In this document: piece by piece, positions 36,801 to 48,821 of the stretch
Layout: the number at the start of each line of letters is the position of its first letter
Numbering within the stretch: position 1 is the stretch's first letter
Assembly: GCA_950295325.1 (NCBI GenBank)
Contig: OX485808.1
Location: 5,894,501 to 5,958,500 of the forward strand
Origin: Polytrichum commune
Taxonomy: Eukaryota; Streptophyta; Polytrichopsida; Polytrichales; Polytrichaceae
Direction: 5' to 3'
Length of the DNA stretch: 64,000 nucleotides
Position numbers and translations under genes: made by a program
The notes under the pieces: generated by a model
Database searches by the model: none
The model's input: the letters and a program-made list of their open reading frames with translations, nothing else
Told to the model about the DNA's origin: nothing

Positions 36801-38060
36801 TAATTCATAACGTAGACATCATCAAATTGATTGTGTAATGAGAGATTTGACAAGTGCTATGAATAAAAAACTCGCGTGAGGTGAGATAGTCACATGAGTT
36901 GGAAGTTGAGTGTGATTGAGAAATTATTATTGTAAGTGTTGAAAGGCAGTTGTGTAATGAGAGACCATAGAAGCTAAGATGAGGTGAGAATAGTTGCATT
37001 ACAAAGTTGGTGAGTGGAGTTGGATACTTTAGAGACATTAAGGAAAACTAAAGAATATCGGAATGAGAATTTATAAGGTTGCATGCAAGGACGCTTGATA
37101 ATTGAACGCATGTATCTTCCTAAATCAATGAGTCTAGAGTTGTCAAATGCTCAACATGAACCAAATCATAATTAATTCCATACATATCTATTTCATTACC
37201 CTATCATTCTTCATTCTACAATGATACTTGATCTTGTATTATTTAAGACTCAAAATTGTGATTGATTGCCTTGGGAATTTAAATACAACAAGTCGTATGA
37301 ACATAAAAGGTGTTATGACATGATTTTTATTATGATCAAATTGAGTATACGATTATATTGACAAAACTATTTATTATATGTTATCCTTCTAAATATAGAC
37401 TATACCTATTACATTCGAACTTTCATAGAACTAAGATATGTACTAGAATAGAATGTAATGAATATAGACTATGTCTATTTATAAATTAACTACCATAAAT
37501 TAATGTATCATACTAAAGATAGAGTGCAATCCATTTGCTAAAAATAAACCGTATCACATATAATGGCAATTATAGAATACTAAATGTGAATTATATGAGA
37601 AGGAGGCTATCTTATAAGGAGGACTGATAAAATAAGAGAAAATATTAGGTTCAAGAGAATGACTCAAGGATATGACCACATGTGGGGTGGGCTATCCAAA
37701 GCATGACTACAATAATTCTCCAATAAGTGTATCTTAGTTTTATAACTTGGAAGTATTCAAATTAGTTCTTCTCTTTCTACTCCCTTTAATGAGCATAAAT
37801 ACATTTCTCTCATGATACTTAAAATAGAATGTTACAATTTTAGAAAAATCTAGTAACGAGTAGATATTTTATGTTTTGGTCGTATATGTTGATTCTCATG
37901 GTTGTATATACATACCTCCACCTTATTGTCACCAATACTACTTGTCTTGCTCACAAGTAATTGCAAACTACTTTAGGGCTTCATGTTGGATGAATGAGAG
38001 GTACACTATTAGTAAAAAAATTGCTCTCACCTTTGGTTTCCAAGCAGTACGTCATTCATC

Positions 38061-38092
<32 letters not shown>

Positions 38093-38187
38093 ATGATGTA
38101 ATCAACAAGTCGATGTCTAGCGTGGGCCATTTTTTACATGGGGATGGGGGTTGCCCTATCTAGTCGTGTTGTGTGCCCCATTGGCAC
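33860..38187. other. Gene-free stretch with simple repeats and an old duplication
   Basis: No gene is recognised. Microsatellites: (CT)n followed by poly-C at 34,052-34,086, CT-rich runs at 35,262-35,300, and (TA)n(GA)n at 38,059-38,092. A weak tandem duplication with an offset near 940 bp is suggested by 'gatcccacccaccc' near 36,093 against 'aatcccacccaccc' near 35,160, and by matching blocks around 34,450-34,660 and 35,590-35,790. Confidence 0.5.
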
Positions 38188-38958
38188 TAAGGGCCACTTT
38201 ATACACGGCCTGGGACCAGCCCGAGCACCGGCCCGATTGAGGCCTCAATCGGGACGCACTTTATGAACTTTTTCCGGCCCAACCTTGTCGCATGTAAAGT
38301 GGTGAGGCCCGATTCTAGGGCCCGATGGTCTTGAGGGTTAAGTTTCGTGGAACTTACCGTGGTCAATGCCCGGTGCTCTTGAACATTAGTTACACGGCTT
38401 TTACTATGGGGGATGATCTCTATAGGCTTATGGTTAGGGGGTCAACCTTGGGTCCCATTAGACTATATCGAGCCCTTTGAATCTAATGCCGGTGTCAAAA
38501 TGCTCATATAAATTCACCTACCATGTACAATGGAATAACCGATGTACCCGGTAATAAAAAAAACCCAAAGTTGCAATGATACAATATTCATTATAGAGTA
38601 ATCTATGTTTGTAGATATTAATTGGCTTCGTTCCGTTCGGGAACATGACGACATTGAGCATATATTTTGGTGTGGGTTACTGATTGTAAGTAGGCATTGC
38701 GCCAACATTGTTGTCGTGCTTTTTATTTTTCAAGCTACATAAATTTATAAAACCATATGAACCTTTCTAAAGCCTCAATTAACTTTCTCTTTATAGATAA
38801 GAGATTTTATTTAAAAAATAATAATTCTAATCATAGCATAAGTTTACATTATTGTTGGATCTAAGTGTGTGTAAACTTTTGAGCATGGCTCCACTTGGAA
38901 ACTATCTTTGGCTTATTTTTGGAATGTGTTTGTTATGGTTAAAATTGTGGAGTCACTA

Positions 38959-39200
38959 CACTAAACATGATATTTAGTGTGAGATACTATAAATACGATC
39001 ACTAGACTAAATATCACTAACCCTATGAAAGTAAGTAACATTAAATGTAAAATCAAACACTAAATATCATCCATGGTAATATGTGAAAGTTACATGCACG
39101 AAATTAGGGTTAGGAAGGATATGAAAAAAATTAACAATGAGAAAAAGAGAAAGGACATGGTAGTAGGGAAGGTGGTGGCGCATTTATGTCTAACACTAAA
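38959..39200 (-). mobile_element. Partial TA-type MITE nested in the Harbinger-like element
   Basis: It is the reverse complement of about two thirds of the MITE at 51,745-52,073. It begins at the family's terminus (CACTAAACATGATATTTAG) and stops at an internal point after 'atgtctaacactaaa'. The other end is missing. Confidence 0.65.
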
Positions 39201-39284
39201 TGGAGGGGAGAGTAGTAAGGAGGAGAGGAAATCCTTTTACCCCTCCTATTGATTGACGGACAAGATTGGAACAATCCAACGGAG

Positions 39285-39362
39285 GAGCCCCATCCGGCCC
39301 TAGATGGGAGTTCGGGACGAGGAAAAGCTCGTCCCGAAATCTCATCTAGGGCCCGATGGTTT
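39285..39362. other. Strong hairpin (small-RNA precursor-like foldback)
   Basis: The arms contain 'ccctagatg' ... 'ttcgggacgag' and, after a six-base loop, 'ctcgtcccgaa' ... 'catctaggg', extended outward by 'catcc'/'gatg'. The inner 11-bp stem is perfect. The shape resembles a miRNA or siRNA hairpin, but it lies inside a transposon and expression is unknown. Confidence 0.5.
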
Positions 39363-39718
39363 GGCGCCAAAATTGTGCCACCTAAGACGCCACATGGGAT
39401 AGGTGAGTGTTCGGGCCGGCCCCAAGTATAAAGCCCTTGGGCCCAATTTGATGAAATCGAGCGATCCTATTGGTTCAAATTTTGAGAGTTCCGGCCGGCC
39501 CTCAATCCGGCCCCAAGTATAAAGTGGCCCTAAGTACTAGGTAGGTTAACAAATCGTGTGGTAACACTTCACCAAACGGATGGCAATCTAGTTTGGGTAA
39601 TTTTGTGAGGTCTCAGACCTCGATCTCATCTCCATGTATTCCGTGTATCTGTGACCTTTCTCTCTCCACCTCTAGCTTCTCCGTCTACTCTTACGTGCAA
39701 CTCGGATCCTTGCTCTTG

Positions 39719-40860
39719 GCCTTGGCTATCGGATGCTTGAGCCGGTTGGCATGCACTCCGATGCAAGAGACAAAGCAAGGAAGAGCGCTCATTGTGGACG
39801 CAAGGACAAGGTGAGGTGGCCATGATATAATACACAGTGCTGCATCCTCCCGACTGATAATGTCCTCGCCCATCATCCATCCCCTCATCCTCCTCAACAT
39901 TCATCCATGGTTACTTGTTCTCCCCAACAGGATCGCGTCCATGCGGCTCATCCATTCCTCTATCCTACTGCCTGGGCACACAAAACACTGGCACCCTCGC
40001 CCAATGTAACAAGCCTGGGGACTTCATCCTGGCACATTTCACAATGTGTGGGGCAAGGCATGCTGGGGCCATAGATGAAGAAATCCCTCACATAGAAGCG
40101 ATTTCTCATCCATCTAAGTGTCCAATTTACAGGTTTGTGACGACTTTGACTAGACTAATTCGGGCTCTTTAAAAGTAATTATGATCTCAAATCGATTGAA
40201 ATGCGATTTCGTGATGGATGCATGGAAAGATGGATGAATGGATGGATGCACGGTGAGGGGAACGGAAGGGATTTATGGAGTGTAAATGATTTTCTCATTC
40301 ATGCTAGATGGATGAGACCCTTGCATTTGTTTGTGGTGATTCCCTCTTGCCAAGAAAAGGCACACTTGTATGAGAAGATTTTCTCTCGCCTCTGTCCATA
40401 GCCCCCACAAGGCTCGCCCACATCAACATGCATGAGGGATTACCGTAGAGGGCTCTCTATTCCGACACAAAATCAATATTCCCCCCTCATAACTTGTCAC
40501 GTGTCATGCTCACATTCACCAAGACCCACTTGTATCCCATGTGGAAACTAGTTAGTACCGGCACTCGTGAATATGCAACAAAGAGCCCTCTACGGTAACC
40601 TCACGGGCTTGTAATATGAGCTTCGACACAAAGAGGGCTCGAGGGGCGAGATGTTGGAGTGGTCTTTAGGTATAAAATGGACAACGTGGTGGTGGTGGTG
40701 GGGATGGGTGGCGTTTCCCAACATTCTCCATGGTCTCTGAGAGCTGGGGGTTCCACATTAGAATGATGTGTGTCATATGCACATATGGAAAGGGTCAGGA
40801 TGGCATGGGCCCATACTATGCTAAATATTGTATGTAGTGTCACTTGCTAGATGGAGTTGC
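39719..40860 (+). repeat. Long R1a repeat, copy 2
   Basis: This is the same-orientation partner of 23,845-24,989, collinear over about 1.1 kb. It ends in 'tatgtagtgtcacttgctag' without the hAT-like insertion of the partner. Confidence 0.7.
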
Positions 40861-40939
40861 ATCTTTTTGCTCTTAATGTAATATTTAACCAAGTAAAGTT
40901 ATTGATGTTCTATTATGTTCAAACAAACAATTTGACCTT

Positions 40940-41755
40940 TGTTGAACAATTTTGAGTCATAAAGCGAGGAGGAATGAGCGGTTATGCAAGACTCTAGACA
41001 TTGGTATTATGGATGGGCCAACTTTGGGCTTTAAAAATTCACAATAATTTCAATTGAAGAAATAAAGTTACCAAAAAAATTGCAGGCCTCTGGATTCCTA
41101 TCTTCTTACACGGGAAAAATTTGCACAGCCTCGTACTTCTCCACATCCAACGCATAAGCTCTTAATTGATAGGTTATGGGCGCCTCTACTCTATAGCCAA
41201 TGAAATAAGTGAGTATGATTTGTTTAGGAGAAGTATGACTGATACAATAAGAGAGATTGCATAATAATACATATAAACTTTAACTTTGTTTGCCAAAAAA
41301 ATATTGTAGAGGTGACCATTTCCCAATCATCACCCCACCAACAATCTATAGGGTACTACAATTTCGATCATCCTGGGATTGAATTTTTTTATCACGTTGG
41401 GACTAAATTTCAATTGGGCTAGGACCAATAGTGCCATGACACATGCTATGGTCTTGAGTGCTAAAGTGAGGAGGAATGAGCAGTTATGGCATACTCTAGA
41501 CATTGGTGGTATGTGTGGGCCAACTTTTAGCTTCAAAAATTCAAAATGTTTTCAAATCAAGGAATAAAATGATCAAAAATGTTGCAATCCTCTTGATTTC
41601 TATCTTCCTACATGGGAAAAATTGCACCACCTTATACTTCCCCAAATTTGGCATAGAATCTCTTAAGTTATTGATTATGGGCGCCTCTACTCCACGGTTA
41701 GGTCACTGTATAAGATTTTTGTGCACCACATGCGGCGAAGGGGTATTTGTTTAGG
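40940..41755 (+). repeat. Two tandem copies of dispersed repeat R2
   Basis: The blocks 'gaggaatgagc', 'ctctagacattggt', 'gccaactttt/gg' and 'tcctatcttcttacac' at 40,970-41,110 recur at 41,470-41,620. Further copies are at 3,225-3,500 and 44,850-45,010. No coding function is seen. Confidence 0.6.
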
Positions 41756-41759
41756 GGCT

Positions 41760-42205
41760 ACTTACCTCCGAGGCACAAATTAGATTCTTTGTATAATTAG
41801 TTAATTTTCTAAAATGGTCCAATTTCTTGCAGCCTAGCATTCCTTATAATGCCCATATCATTGTAATTCTTTGTAGTCTCTATTATTTTTAGTCAACAAA
41901 ATTTAATTCAAAGATGTATGCAATGCAAAAGTGGTGGAGAAAATCATGGCAAAAAACAAAAGAGAAGCCACCAAGAGAAGTATGGAAGAGAGTTAGGCTT
42001 ACAATTTCATCCTTCCCACGTGAACATGAACAAATTATTGCAAACGCATAGATTTCAATGAAAATATGACCATATTATAATTATCTTGATTATAAATAAT
42101 GAAATTGTAAATTTTGGTATATTTATTTCAATGTGCTTGGTCATTAATCAAATTATAATGAGGTAAGACTCGATTGACAATCCATTTGATAAAGTTATTG
42201 CGTGT
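41760..42205. other. AT-rich stretch, nothing recognised
   Basis: No gene, RNA or transposon ends could be identified. Confidence 0.4.
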
Positions 42206-42209
42206 AGTT

Positions 42210-42670
42210 GGAGGTACGTATGAAATGTGCCTCACTCCCTTAGACTTAGAGAAAGTCACTTATTGATTCAGAGTATGTGACATGTGCCTCACCCTCTCAA
42301 ACCCCAACAAAACTAATTACTAATATAGAGGGTATGACATGTGCCTCACCCCCTCGAACCTGAACAAAAGTAATTACCCTTAGAGAGGTTGTAACATGTA
42401 CCTCACCCTTTCACACCCGAGCAAGACCAGTTACCGTTAAAGATGATGTAGCATGTGCTTCACCCCCACAAAGATAATTACAGATATTGAGGGTGTGGCA
42501 TGTGCCCCACCCCTCAAACTTGAGCAAAATTAATTACGGCTACACAAGGTGTGCATGTGCATCATCCCCTCAAACCCGAGCAAAGCTGATTATTATTACA
42601 GAGGGTGTGGCATGTGCCTCACCCCTACATAGCCTAACAAAGCTAATTACTATTACAGAGAATGTTTATA
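42210..42670 (+). repeat. 57-bp degenerate minisatellite
   Basis: A core of catgtgcctcaccc recurs at 42,223, 42,281, 42,338, 42,395, 42,452, 42,499, 42,554 and 42,611. Spacing is about 57 bp, with one shorter step. Each unit continues with 'aaac..gagcaaa..taatta' and 'agagggt'. Confidence 0.8.
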
Positions 42671-42796
42671 ATTACCATTATAAAGGATTTAGGTGCAAGT
42701 GGAATGGCGCCACCGGCGCACTCAAAAAAGTTCAAGTCTAAATTCCTAAATATGAGCATGGTAGAACAATACAAACTTGGTCAACACATATAAGAT

Positions 42797-44510
42797 TAAA
42801 AAGTGCACATTCGAACTTACCTTAAACGCCGCTTAAGGTTTATTTCAATTTCTCTTGCTTTTGTCTACCCGCTTCTCTTTTATGTTGTTGTTCTTCTCCG
42901 ACGCCGCTCTTTTCCGACGCATGTCTACTCCAACGCTTGCTTTCTCTCGCTTTAATGATTTACAACGTCAATATTGTTTTCCTTGGTACCCACTCATGCC
43001 TTGATTTGATTGTTGTGTAATATAAAGTTTTGGGTGTTTCACTAGTACTAATCATCTAACTTGTTGCCATTGATTCTTGTCACTTCAGCTCTATCATCTA
43101 GTTGCATGTTCTCAAACAAATGCACTTCAACAAACAACTCCAATGTCTTCATTTGCTGCTCATCTAACTTTTGATTCTACCTTCGACTTCTATAGACGCC
43201 TGAATTCCAAATCTCATATCAAAATATACTTAGCATTGCATTTCACGCTTACTCTCAATCAAATTTAAGGTATACTTCATTTCAACACTTTCATTGAAAA
43301 AAATACCTAGTTCTTGATAGTCTTTTACTTTCAAATCTGAATCTGAATTTTTTTCTCTGAAAATAACGTAATTTATTAATTGTTCAAAAAACAACGTACA
43401 CTTATCATATATAGTTCACAATCTAAAATTTTAGTTATAAATACCTTATCCTCATTTTGAAAACTTTGAAATATGTGATCCTCACCTTCATTTTAAACCT
43501 TCAAAATCAATATCCCTCTTCTCCAATTTTAAAACTCTAAATTTCTTTTTCCCATCTATAGTTAAAAAATATTATATCACCCCTAATTAATCATTCTAAA
43601 ATTATGAACTTGTGGTTTAAGGTGAGGCACATGCCTCACCTTTGTTTACAAATTTGGATTTCTTTCAATTAGTGGTTTTCTAATAGAGGCATATGCCTTT
43701 GCCTTGTTAACAAAATTGATTTATTTTTAACTTATTTATGGTTTTCATGGTAAGGCACATGCTTCACCCTTGTTAAAAAATCTATGTGTTTTTTAACTTT
43801 TTTTTTTAGAGTGAGGAACATGCCTCACCCTTATTAACACACTTTAATTTTTTTTTGAACTTGTGATATTAAACTAAGACACATGCAATTTGAATACCAA
43901 ATTATTTTCATTGATTGTATGAATTTGTTAAGTTTACCACCATGTCTATGAGAATCTCAACTTAATATGTTTCTACTAGTGTTTGTTTCAATTTAAAATT
44001 TTAAAAAATTATATTTATGGGGAATGAGGCACATGCGTTACTCCTTTAATTGAATTTATTGATTTTAGAGTTTTAAATATAAGGTGATACAAGTATGTCG
44101 TAATTTTCTTTAAAATCATCAACTTCAATGTTATTGCTTTTATGGTGAAGTATGTGTTGTGCCACTTAGGTCCAATTTATTTTCATGTGTTTAGCCAAAG
44201 CGTGAGGTGCATGTGTCGCCCTTCTCATGTAATTCACAAACAATAAATTTTAAGCTATGCACAAAGGGGATGTGTTTTTTACTCTTTTGATTTATTTTAA
44301 AATTTAATTTTTTTGACTAAAATGGTGAATCAAAATATAAACATGACGGTCATATAGTGTACAAGGCTTGTTTTGGAATTATTTGAAACTAATAATATTC
44401 AAAAGTATTTATGCCAAAGTATGAATTTATTGCATATTCATTTCAAAATGTGAGAATAAAATACTTAAGATCATTTCCAAAAAAGTGCACATGCTCATGT
44501 GCACTTTTAA
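42797..44510. repeat. Region bounded by inverted AAAAGTGCACAT motifs, with inverted core motifs
   Basis: AAAAAGTGCACAT occurs at the left and its complement at the right; the right end is itself a hairpin, agtgcacatgctcatgtgca. Between 43,614 and 44,230 a motif gtgaggcacatg, the inverse of the minisatellite core at 42,210-42,670, appears about seven times at irregular spacing. It may be a non-autonomous element. There is no coding sequence. Confidence 0.35.
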
Positions 44511-44849
44511 CGAAACCGGTGTCTTAATCCTCCCTATATTATGGCACACATCGTTTTTAAAATGCACTAAGTGAACTACCCATGTTGTACTCTAGATCTC
44601 ATCTATGTCGTCGGTATTACATAACCCTAGTGAGCAGTTAAATGGACTTGGTCAACTTTGGATCCCTCGACCTTACATACAATATTAAGTGTAGTGTTGC
44701 TTTGCATGTTTCACCCTCCCCCATAAGCAGGTGTCACGAAACTTTACCCCTTGAGACTTCGGTGGGGTTTTCCCCCCATCAACCAAAAGACCATCCCTAC
44801 TTTTCATCCAATCCTTGTATAGTAAAGGTACCTATTTCCGATCACGACC

Positions 44850-45010
44850 CCATCGGCAATCTATAGGGTCTTGTAATTCCAATCATGTTGGGACTCAATT
44901 TCGATCAGGCCACAACCAATAGTGCCATGACCCATGTCTTGGTTTTGAGTGCTAAAGTGAGGAGGAATGAGTGGCTTGAATTAATGGTTATGGTAAACTC
45001 TATACATTGA
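44850..45010 (+). repeat. Dispersed repeat R2 copy
   Basis: 'ctatagggtcttg', 'caatagtgccatgac', 'gttttgagtgctaaagtgag' and 'gaggaatgag' match the other R2 copies. Confidence 0.55.
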
Positions 45011-45424
45011 TAATATGTTCCCTGAAGTGCATGTGGATGTTGTGATGGCAAACCTAATGTCTCCAGGCATTGTTGTAGAACCTAATAAGGACTGCAAAGA
45101 TTAATCCCATTTGCCTTGGGTTCTTAATATGATATCGATTGGTTGTTAATACAAACTATAGTTCAGCAAAAACAATGTGGCTTTGATTTTATGCAAATGT
45201 GCAATATTGAAGATGCATGTTGTGAGCCCAAATGAGGTGCCCACATGTGTGTTGGACCTCATCAAGTTGTTAGAATGGGATTTGGAAACTATAGTCGTTA
45301 TTTAAAAAAGATAAAAAGAGTGATATAACTAGTTTTGCTTTGGGTTAAGTTAGGGGGCTATATGGGAATTGCTTGGGTGTTAAGGTTAGACGTGTTAATG
45401 CGGGGATTAAGTAAGTAAGGGTGA

Positions 45425-46760
45425 ACCTTAGAATCTACTGAAATGGGATCTGAGCTAGTAGTTGCATTAGGTGGCGGGTTTGGGCAGCAGTAGTAATTGT
45501 TTTAGGATCAAAGCTACCCTGATTAGAGAGGGAGAGGCCTCTGTCCAGGGGGATGAGGTTCGGGAACCCTGGAGAGCCAGGAGGCAGGAGGTCGAAAGTC
45601 GAGCAAAGGGGAGGAGAGGCTCTCTCTCCGAAGGGCACCGACACTGGAAGGCGGGCCGGAACAGGGGTGGGAGGACTGGCCATAGAGATCACTCAAAGGT
45701 GAAGGAGGGAGCCGCTACAGTGCGGGGGAATCTGGGAAGCGTCGATGAATCTACGGGTAAGAAGGGATTAAGGGGCTGCGGGGATTCACCTGCATTAAAA
45801 CAGATGGCGGGAGGAGACTTGAGGTGGGAGCTATGTTCGGGGAAAACGGACGGCTAGTTCATTATCAGCCGATGGATTTCCCCTCATGGCCGGTCCAAAT
45901 TTCCAACCATCGGATGGCAATCCGACTGTAATTTCAATCCTCCGCCAATTAGCCGATGGACCAGAAAATGTCCCGGAAATGTAGCCGATTCTTCTTGCGA
46001 GTTACTAGATTTCAGTCGGAAGCATCCAGAGCGCTATTTGTCTGGGGCATCTGATGATGCACTTGAGGAAGTACCCTAAACCTCAAACTTTTTGAAGTAT
46101 GCAACCTTTCCATGACCAAATCCAATTGCTTCTATGAAGAATTGGGGGACCCTTGGCCTTCAAGCGGTGAAGGCATTGCTAGGTTCAATTCCTGCCAAGG
46201 ATATTAACTCTTCAAATTTAAAGTTTTGAACATCATGCCTTTCTTTTCACTTATTCAAGATTTTGTACTAAGAAATGATTTCTAATAACTTTTCATACAT
46301 TTTTTAAACAATTAGTGCCGATATGAATTCCATTTAATCGGATATTGGCCAATGAAAATATGAAAATATAGGCAATTGGCCGATTGATTTTACAAAAGAC
46401 CGGCTCTTGCCGATGTAAATTGGAAAAAAATCCGAGCCTTCGTAGCAACTACCGGCAATTAGCCACTAAGGCTTCAAAAACTTCCCGAACTCTGGGTGGG
46501 AGGAATCAATCACACCGGGAGCTATGGTGAAGGAGTCAGGGGAGAGGCTGCACCAAATCGGCAGGAAACGATCCCGCATTGCTCAAGGTCCTGAGGGAAG
46601 GAGCTGCGGCAGTTGGATGGGCTTGAATAGAGGAATGCCGGACACAAGGCTAGATCAGGGGTTGAGCAACCTCAGGATGGGGAACAGGGGAGACATTGAA
46701 CTGAGTCGGGACAGGGTGAGGCCCTGGGAGGAAACCGAAAGCGCAGGTTAGCTCCCTTAA
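45425..46760 (+). other. GC- and purine-rich segment with two short open frames, split by an insertion
   Basis: Frames at 45,471-45,857 (128 codons) and 46,524-46,751 (75 codons) are rich in Gly, Arg and Glu and resemble no family I know. Base composition differs from the AT-rich surroundings. The two halves are separated by a probable transposon, so this was one GC-rich segment. It may be retroelement sequence or a gene remnant; I cannot tell. Confidence 0.35.
45837..46515. mobile_element. Probable DNA transposon with 10-bp direct repeat and GCCGAT subterminal motifs
   Basis: GGGAGCTATG occurs immediately before (45,827-45,836) and after (46,516-46,525), as a target duplication would. GCCGAT or its complement is scattered near both ends (for example 45,868, 45,953 and 45,983, and again at 46,316-46,420). 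TTCGGG at the left has an inverted partner (CCCGAA) about 25 bp inside the right border, so the exact ends are uncertain. Confidence 0.4.
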
Positions 46761-47600
46761 GGAGAGGTTGGTGATTAGAGTTAATACTCTGTTAGGGAGT
46801 TGGGAAATAGCATTAGTATCAAGTCAATTGCTGACTTGGGATTAGATTAGTTAAACCTTAGTTACTAAGGGAGGGATTAGTGATTTGACATGGGTGTAGC
46901 CGATTGAAGGCACATGGTAGCAAGTATTTGTTAATGCTTACACCGTGGGCCATTGGAATAAACATTGGGTGTTTTTAATACTTGCTTGAGACAACTTGGA
47001 GGCCACGCGCAATGCTTGAGTAAGGCAAGACTAAATTCATGTGAGCATGAGACTCCCACCTGGACTAGGACGCATAAGGGTGGGGATTTAGGGCTGACAC
47101 ATGTTATGTACCCTTTAAAAATGAATAAGGAGTTTTATATTCAATTGTGGACTCCAATCATACTAACTTTTCATATTTCTTGCATATTGTCTTCTAAGGT
47201 CTAGTCATGTATCGAACCTTGTATTGTATCTAGAAGATGAAAAATAAAATTGGGACTGTTTAATATGATTGGAAATGCATTTTTATTTATTTATAGAATT
47301 TTGATTTATGTAGTATAAAAGTCAAGTTTGGGGGTCTAGCATGTAGGGTTTAGGGCTTAAAATGTACAATTGAATACCTTAGTACCTTAACCACATTGTC
47401 TATTTATAGGAAATGTTTTTATTAATTATTATATATTAAGATTCGACAATCCCGGACTTAAAGGGGACACCATTTTTCCCATATTAATTTTTGAGATTTT
47501 AAAAATAAAATATCCAAAAAAAATGTTCTTTCTTTAAATAGTTTGATTAGTGCCGAAGTGGTAAAGGTACTATGGTAGTATCGTGCATACATGGATGGAT
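46760..47600. other. Stretch with no recognised feature
   Basis: No coding family, RNA or terminal repeats are seen. The 79-codon frame at 46,965-47,204 resembles nothing. Confidence 0.4.
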
Positions 47601-47602
47601 AA

Positions 47603-48821
47603 GGGCCACTTTACATAGGAGACTGAGAGCCCGTGACCATTACACTTCAAGCACTGTCAGTGGTGGACAAGGAGGAGCCGGTCCAAGTTTGCTTCACACA
47701 ATGCTTGAAGGACCAACGGAGTATGTGAATGCAAGATGGATGTAAAGTCTACATGGATTCCTACATGATATCAAATTGATCAAGTTTCATGGTCATTTGG
47801 ACTACTTTCAAAAACCATCTCTTGGAGATAGGCCTAATACAAAACCGGGATAGCATGGCACTTTGAATACTCGCAACCGTTGATTTATTTTATTTTATCA
47901 TGTGTGAGGACCCGCATGAATAGAAATTCATTGAAATAGCATCTAGTTGAGGGCATGGTGGCATATGACTTCACACTACACTTGAGGGTCCACGTCCATA
48001 CTAAGGTAGAGGGTGCTAAAATCAACACCCCATCCAAAACCAACACCTATAAACGCCTCCCAATTGCCAACACTCTACAACCTTGAACCGTACCCGGCGG
48101 TGTAGGAGTGTCTGGGCCCACGGAGTGACGGTTTTAGGTGCCATTAGTGGTGCCACCTCATAGCGGCCTCCATGACCTTCATGTAGGGTATGTAACGGGC
48201 TCCACTCTATCTCGGGTTGGTTCAAGGTCGGATTAGGGTGGCTTGTCAATGCCTATTCTAGTCATTCTATTCACAACGCCAAGGAGGTAGGCCCACAAAG
48301 CATAAAAGGATCATTTCCCGGGATGCAAGGGGGTCGGTTCTCGGGATGCAAGGTGATGGTTTTGCAAGCGAACCGGGAGGGATCATGGAGGTAGCCGTGT
48401 GGCTTTGCATACCATTACTACTTGGGCTTTGATGTAGTTTGGGTCTAGTACCCAGCTATGTTGTGTTGGTTCTAGGCAATGAAGGTGGGGGTCCTCATCA
48501 TATGCGAGGTTGCCATACACGGGGCATATGGATTGGTATAAGGAAGCTAGTAGTTTTGACTTTGAATATTCATCAAATATTCAATTGAGACTAAAAATAT
48601 TTTTTCTTTCTTGATACCTATGTTTAGCCCAAAGGCTAATATGAATATATATTTTATATATCAACCACATAGCCATATGTATGTGCAATAGCTTAAAGTG
48701 TTGGTTTAAGCACCCTCTACCTTACATGATTTCAGGGGGTGTCTTGGAACAACCTTTGAACACTCTTTTGGGCTCTCATAATTTCATGGTCACGACTCTC
48801 GGCTCGTGTGTGAAATGGCCC
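47603..48821. mobile_element. Harbinger-like element of the GGGCCACTT family
   Basis: The left end is GGGCCACTTTACATAGGAG after TAA; the right end is GTGTGAAATGGCCC before TGA, which would be TAA with one change. The interior matches the core of the foldback element at 30,889-31,575. It is interrupted by another element at 48,004-48,722. No transposase is visible. Confidence 0.6.
48004..48722. mobile_element. Nested DNA transposon with TA target duplication
   Basis: Imperfect inverted ends of about 27 bp begin AGGTAGAGGGTGCT on both sides. TA is duplicated at 48,002-48,003 and 48,723-48,724. Comparison with the uninterrupted relative near 31,455 ('cactacatgatttt') shows the empty site. Non-coding, 719 bp. 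Confidence 0.7.

Larger units (their letters stand above)
38191..39530. mobile_element. Harbinger-like non-autonomous element with TAA target duplication
   Basis: The ends are GGGCCACTTTATAC and its complement, flanked by TAA on both sides (38,188-38,190 and 39,531-39,533). A 3-bp TAA/TTA duplication with GGGCC-type ends fits PIF/Harbinger (Tourist-like) elements. It contains a partial TA-type MITE and a strong hairpin. No transposase frame is visible. Confidence 0.7.
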
